In this document: piece by piece, positions 61,596 through 64,000 of the stretch
Layout of the letters: every line of letters begins with the position of its first letter
Position numbering within the stretch: position 1 is the stretch's first letter
Origin: Neobacillus driksii
GTDB lineage: Bacteria > Bacillota > Bacilli > Bacillales > Cytobacillaceae
DNA length: 64,000 nt
Assembly (NCBI RefSeq): GCF_013409995.1
Contig: NZ_JACCBX010000019.1
Location: forward strand, 54,861-118,860
Reading direction: 5' to 3'
Notes under the pieces: model-generated
The model's database searches: none
Told to the model about the DNA's origin: nothing
Seen by the model: only the letters and a program-made list of their open reading frames with translations
Position numbers and translations under genes: made by a program

Positions 61596-62570
61596 TTATA
61601 TTTTTAGCTCAACGAGCGGTCTGGTATATTTTTTTATCATATAACTTCCCAAAACTAAACAAACTATGAACGAGAAAATTATTAAAAATAAGTAATTATC
61701 TGATATGGCATTTGGTAAAATAGCTTGGATGGATTTTATAATAAACCCATGGAATAAGTAAACATAAAGTGTCCTTTCACCTATTTTGGTTATTCGATAC
61801 TGATTGGATGGGATTAAAGGCAAGAAGCCAAAAACAACAATTAACGTTAAACCATATTGTAAAGCACGCAGCAGTCCATCACTAAGCTGCATCCCCCCCA
61901 TATTTTCATATGAGGTATCTCCTAACAGCCATGGGACAGCATCTTTTGGGAAACTAAACCCAAAAAATAAAAATGTAAAGACGATAATGACCACTCCGGC
62001 TGGAACTGCAAACTTTGCTCTAATGATCCGTTTTAAATGGTCCCCATTCATTAAGAACCCTAATAGAAAATACGGAAAGAAAACAAAGGTCCGAGATATA
62101 CTCATAAAACTCCCTGCATTCTCAAAATATCCGACAACGATGCCAAGTATGACGGCAATGAGTAATCCAACCCATTTTAATTTAGCAAATACATAGAGTA
62201 ATAAATTCCAAAAAAACAAACTTAACAAAAACCATAACGACCAATGAGGCTGGAACAAATCAAATTCAAGTGATTCTTCCTTGCCCAGTAAAAAATAAAA
62301 AACAGAATAGATAACTTGAAAAACAAAGTAGGGAATCAAGATTTTTTGTACTGATTTTTGAAGATACCCTTTCTTCTTATAACCTTTAGCAAAATAGCCG
62401 GATATCAAAATAAACGCCGGCATGTGAAAAAGAAAAATCACGGTATATAAGGTAAATAGTAATTTATCCTGGTCTTTATACGGGCTTATCATATGCCCAA
62501 AAACAACAAGAAAAATCAATATAAATTTCGCATTATCAAAATATTTACTTCTACTTGCTGTGGAAGCCAT
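61596..62570 (-). CDS. Acyltransferase family 3 membrane protein
   Basis: 324 aa from ATG 62570 (AAGGGGG upstream), ten or so membrane helices. FDNAKFILIFLVVFGHMI with the early His, FLFHMPAFILISGYFAK and YLFHGFIIK are standard for acyltransferase-3 (WcaE/OafA-like). O-acylates an envelope glycan or small sugar. Confidence 0.87.
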   Translation of the reverse strand: MASTASRSKYFDNAKFILIFLVVFGHMISPYKDQDKLLFTLYTVIFLFHMPAFILISGYFAKGYKKKGYLQKSVQKILIPYFVFQVIYSVFYFLLGKEESLEFDLFQPHWSLWFLLSLFFWNLLLYVFAKLKWVGLLIAVILGIVVGYFENAGSFMSISRTFVFFPYFLLGFLMNGDHLKRIIRAKFAVPAGVVIIVFTFLFFGFSFPKDAVPWLLGDTSYENMGGMQLSDGLLRALQYGLTLIVVFGFLPLIPSNQYRITKIGERTLYVYLFHGFIIKSIQAILPNAISDNYLFLIIFSFIVCLVLGSYMIKKYTRPLVELKI

Positions 62571-62865
62571 CCTATACCCCCTTAAATTTTCACTCAAAGT
62601 TATACTGAAAAAACACCAAACCTATTTTACACCATTTTACCTTATTAATGTTACAGAGAAACTTAATAAAAGTTACTTTTTGTTTCAATTAAATCACAAT
62701 TTCAAAATAATAATAGTAATGTCCTATGCTATTTCGACTATTGGCAATATATTCTATAACCTGCTTTTATGACCTGATGATAAAAATCACATACACAAAA
62801 GATGATAGGTGGTATTATGCAGAGTAAGTTCTAAATTCTTTAAACAAATGAAATGGGGTTATAAA

Positions 62866-63828
62866 TTGAACTTTCCACAATTAAAAATTGCTCATATCAT
62901 GCCAAAGGTACCTATTTTCCAAGGAGGTATGGGAGTCGGAATTTCATTAAGCAAACTAGCTTCAGCGGTAGCAAATGCTGGTGGTGTTGGGATTATCTCA
63001 GGTACAGGTATATCCACCGATGAAATGCGCGATCATATCAGAAAAGCAAAAAGTTTAGTACAAGAAGGCACAGGATATATTGGGGTAAATGTTTTGTTCG
63101 CGATGAATGACTTTGCAGAAAAGATGAAAGCGGCTCTTGAAGAAAAAGTCGATTTTATTATTTCTGGAGCGGGAATCTCAAGGGATATGTATGCTTGGGG
63201 GAGACAGGCTGGCATCCCCGTCATTTCTATTGTTTCTTCGGCCAAATTGGCTAGAATTTCAGAGAGACTTGGCGCGGCAGCTGTAGTCGTTGAGGGTTTT
63301 GAAGCCGGCGGACACCTTGGAACAGACAGACCGATGTTTGATATACTTCCTGAGGTAGTGGAAGCAGTGTCAATCCCTGTCCTTGCTGCAGGAGGAATCA
63401 TGACTGGCGAAGATATTGCTAAGGCTATTTCAATGGGTGCAGCTGGGGTTCAGATGGGTACAAGGTTTGTAGCTAGTGAAGAATGTGACGCTCCTCTTGC
63501 ATTTAAACAGAAATATGTAGACGCGCGAAAAGAAGATACAGCTTTAGTTAAAACAACGGTTGGCCTGCACGGAAGAGTCATCGTGAATAACTTTGCAAAA
63601 TTGATCAGCGGGTCAGACAAATTAAAAATTGCTAAATGCCATGATTGTTTAAAAAATTGTTCTTATCGCTTCTGTACACTTGATTCCCTTCTTACAAGTA
63701 TGGGTGGAGATGTCGAAAATGGACTCGTCTTTGCTGGTGCTCGAGTAGATGAAATTAAGGATATACTGCCTGTACAACAAATTATTGATCAACTTACTTT
63801 TGAGTATCAAAATTCAGTGAATAGATAA
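62866..63828 (+). CDS. Nitronate monooxygenase / FabK-like flavoprotein
   Basis: 320 aa from TTG 62866 (TGGGGTT upstream; alternative ATG at 62848). FMN barrel of the 2-nitropropane dioxygenase family: IFQGGMGVGIS, AGGVGIISG, GFEAGGHLG (phosphate loop), AAGGIMTGEDIAKAISMGAAGVQMG-like AAGGIMTGEDIAKA. Its C-terminus adds a cysteine cluster CHDCLKNCSYRFC, not found in FabK. Flavin oxidoreductase; substrate unknown. Confidence 0.85.
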   Translation: MNFPQLKIAHIMPKVPIFQGGMGVGISLSKLASAVANAGGVGIISGTGISTDEMRDHIRKAKSLVQEGTGYIGVNVLFAMNDFAEKMKAALEEKVDFIISGAGISRDMYAWGRQAGIPVISIVSSAKLARISERLGAAAVVVEGFEAGGHLGTDRPMFDILPEVVEAVSIPVLAAGGIMTGEDIAKAISMGAAGVQMGTRFVASEECDAPLAFKQKYVDARKEDTALVKTTVGLHGRVIVNNFAKLISGSDKLKIAKCHDCLKNCSYRFCTLDSLLTSMGGDVENGLVFAGARVDEIKDILPVQQIIDQLTFEYQNSVNR

Positions 63829-63840
63829 GATATAAAAAAG

Positions 63841-63899
63841 AGACAACCATCTGGTTGTCTTCAGATTGTCGAGAAAGGTATCTCTCTCGGCAATTTTTA
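63841..63899 (+). terminator. Two consecutive terminator hairpins
   Basis: AGACAACC/GGTTGTCT (63841-63860), then CGAGA/TCTCG (about 63870-63889) with ATTTTTATTTTT. Confidence 0.7.
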
Positions 63900-63924
63900 T
63901 TTTTCTGCCTGCCCAAAGGCCTGT

Positions 63925-64000
63925 TGATTTCCGCTCCAGGTGCTTCGCTTTCCGCGGGCGTGCCGGGGAGCCTCCTCGGCGCTTAAGCGCCTGTGGGGTC
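63925..64000. repeat. Dispersed Bacillus intergenic repeat, cut by the window edge
   Basis: TGATTTCCGCTCCAGGTGCT to the window end (GGCGCTTAAGCGCCTGTGGG), GC-rich, is the common Bacillaceae repeat of the form TTTCCGCTCCAGGCGCTTCG, with a strong internal stem GGCGCTTAAGCGCC. Confidence 0.75.

Overview
The window comes from a low-GC, endospore-forming Bacillaceae chromosome of the Bacillus/Neobacillus type. The evidence is the AT-rich sequence, AAGGAGG-type ribosome binding sites with many TTG and GTG starts, sigma-A promoters, and clear Bacillus families (CsgA, CwlJ, RacA, HelD, YkuD, YvbH, InhA, PrsA/HtrA, a c-di-AMP riboswitch). No phage, insertion sequence, CRISPR array or rRNA gene was seen. 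Most of it reads as ordinary core chromosome; the interest lies in RNA-based control, small genes and broken genes.

Layout. 1-4400: a sugar ABC transporter operon (binding protein and two permeases, with a YesM-like kinase at the left edge) divergent from a YesL-like gene; the shared control region holds a cre site inside the promoter and two pairs of a 20-bp-spaced repeat. 4432-5519: eleven tRNA genes on the minus strand with their own promoter and no rRNA. 5800-9900: a small acidic protein, a methyltransferase, exonuclease III, a YibQ-like deacetylase, cyclophilin and a structured RNA of about 115 nt. 9.9-17.9 kb: a DUF2515 gene pair, squalene-hopene cyclase, palindromic repeats, Mug glycosylase, a YitT-like and an NhaC-like transporter, a twice-frameshifted cwlJ and an aldo/keto reductase. 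18-20.3 kb: an ABC-F ATPase behind a leader with a 44-codon reading frame and three terminator hairpins. 20.3-25.4 kb: a secretion-stress block (two-component system, HtrA, PrsA-like foldase). 25.5-33 kb: a fatty-acid degradation regulon with a TetR repressor and two matching operators.

33-48 kb: RHH regulators, a VanW protein, PssA, CsgA, an SPFH-RHH pair, a second YitT protein, an erythromycin-esterase-like protein, a DUF1657-DUF1657-2Duf spore-membrane cluster, YvbH, a cold shock protein, AsnRS with a terminator in its leader, and several very small genes. 48-64 kb: HelD, a candidate small RNA or peptide next to it, a frameshifted InhA metalloprotease, YkuD, a class V aminotransferase, a c-di-AMP riboswitch placed in front of a short Spo0M-like arrestin-fold protein, a HAD phosphatase, two RacA-like DNA-binding coiled-coil proteins, an acyltransferase and a nitronate-monooxygenase-like enzyme, ending in a common Bacillus intergenic repeat.

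The items most worth a second look are the ABC-F leader (SIFV motif early in the leader peptide plus serial terminators), the c-di-AMP riboswitch with an unusual target, the pseudoknotted small RNA beside ppiB, the stand-alone 2Duf cluster, and the cwlJ and inhA frameshifts, which must be separated from sequencing error.
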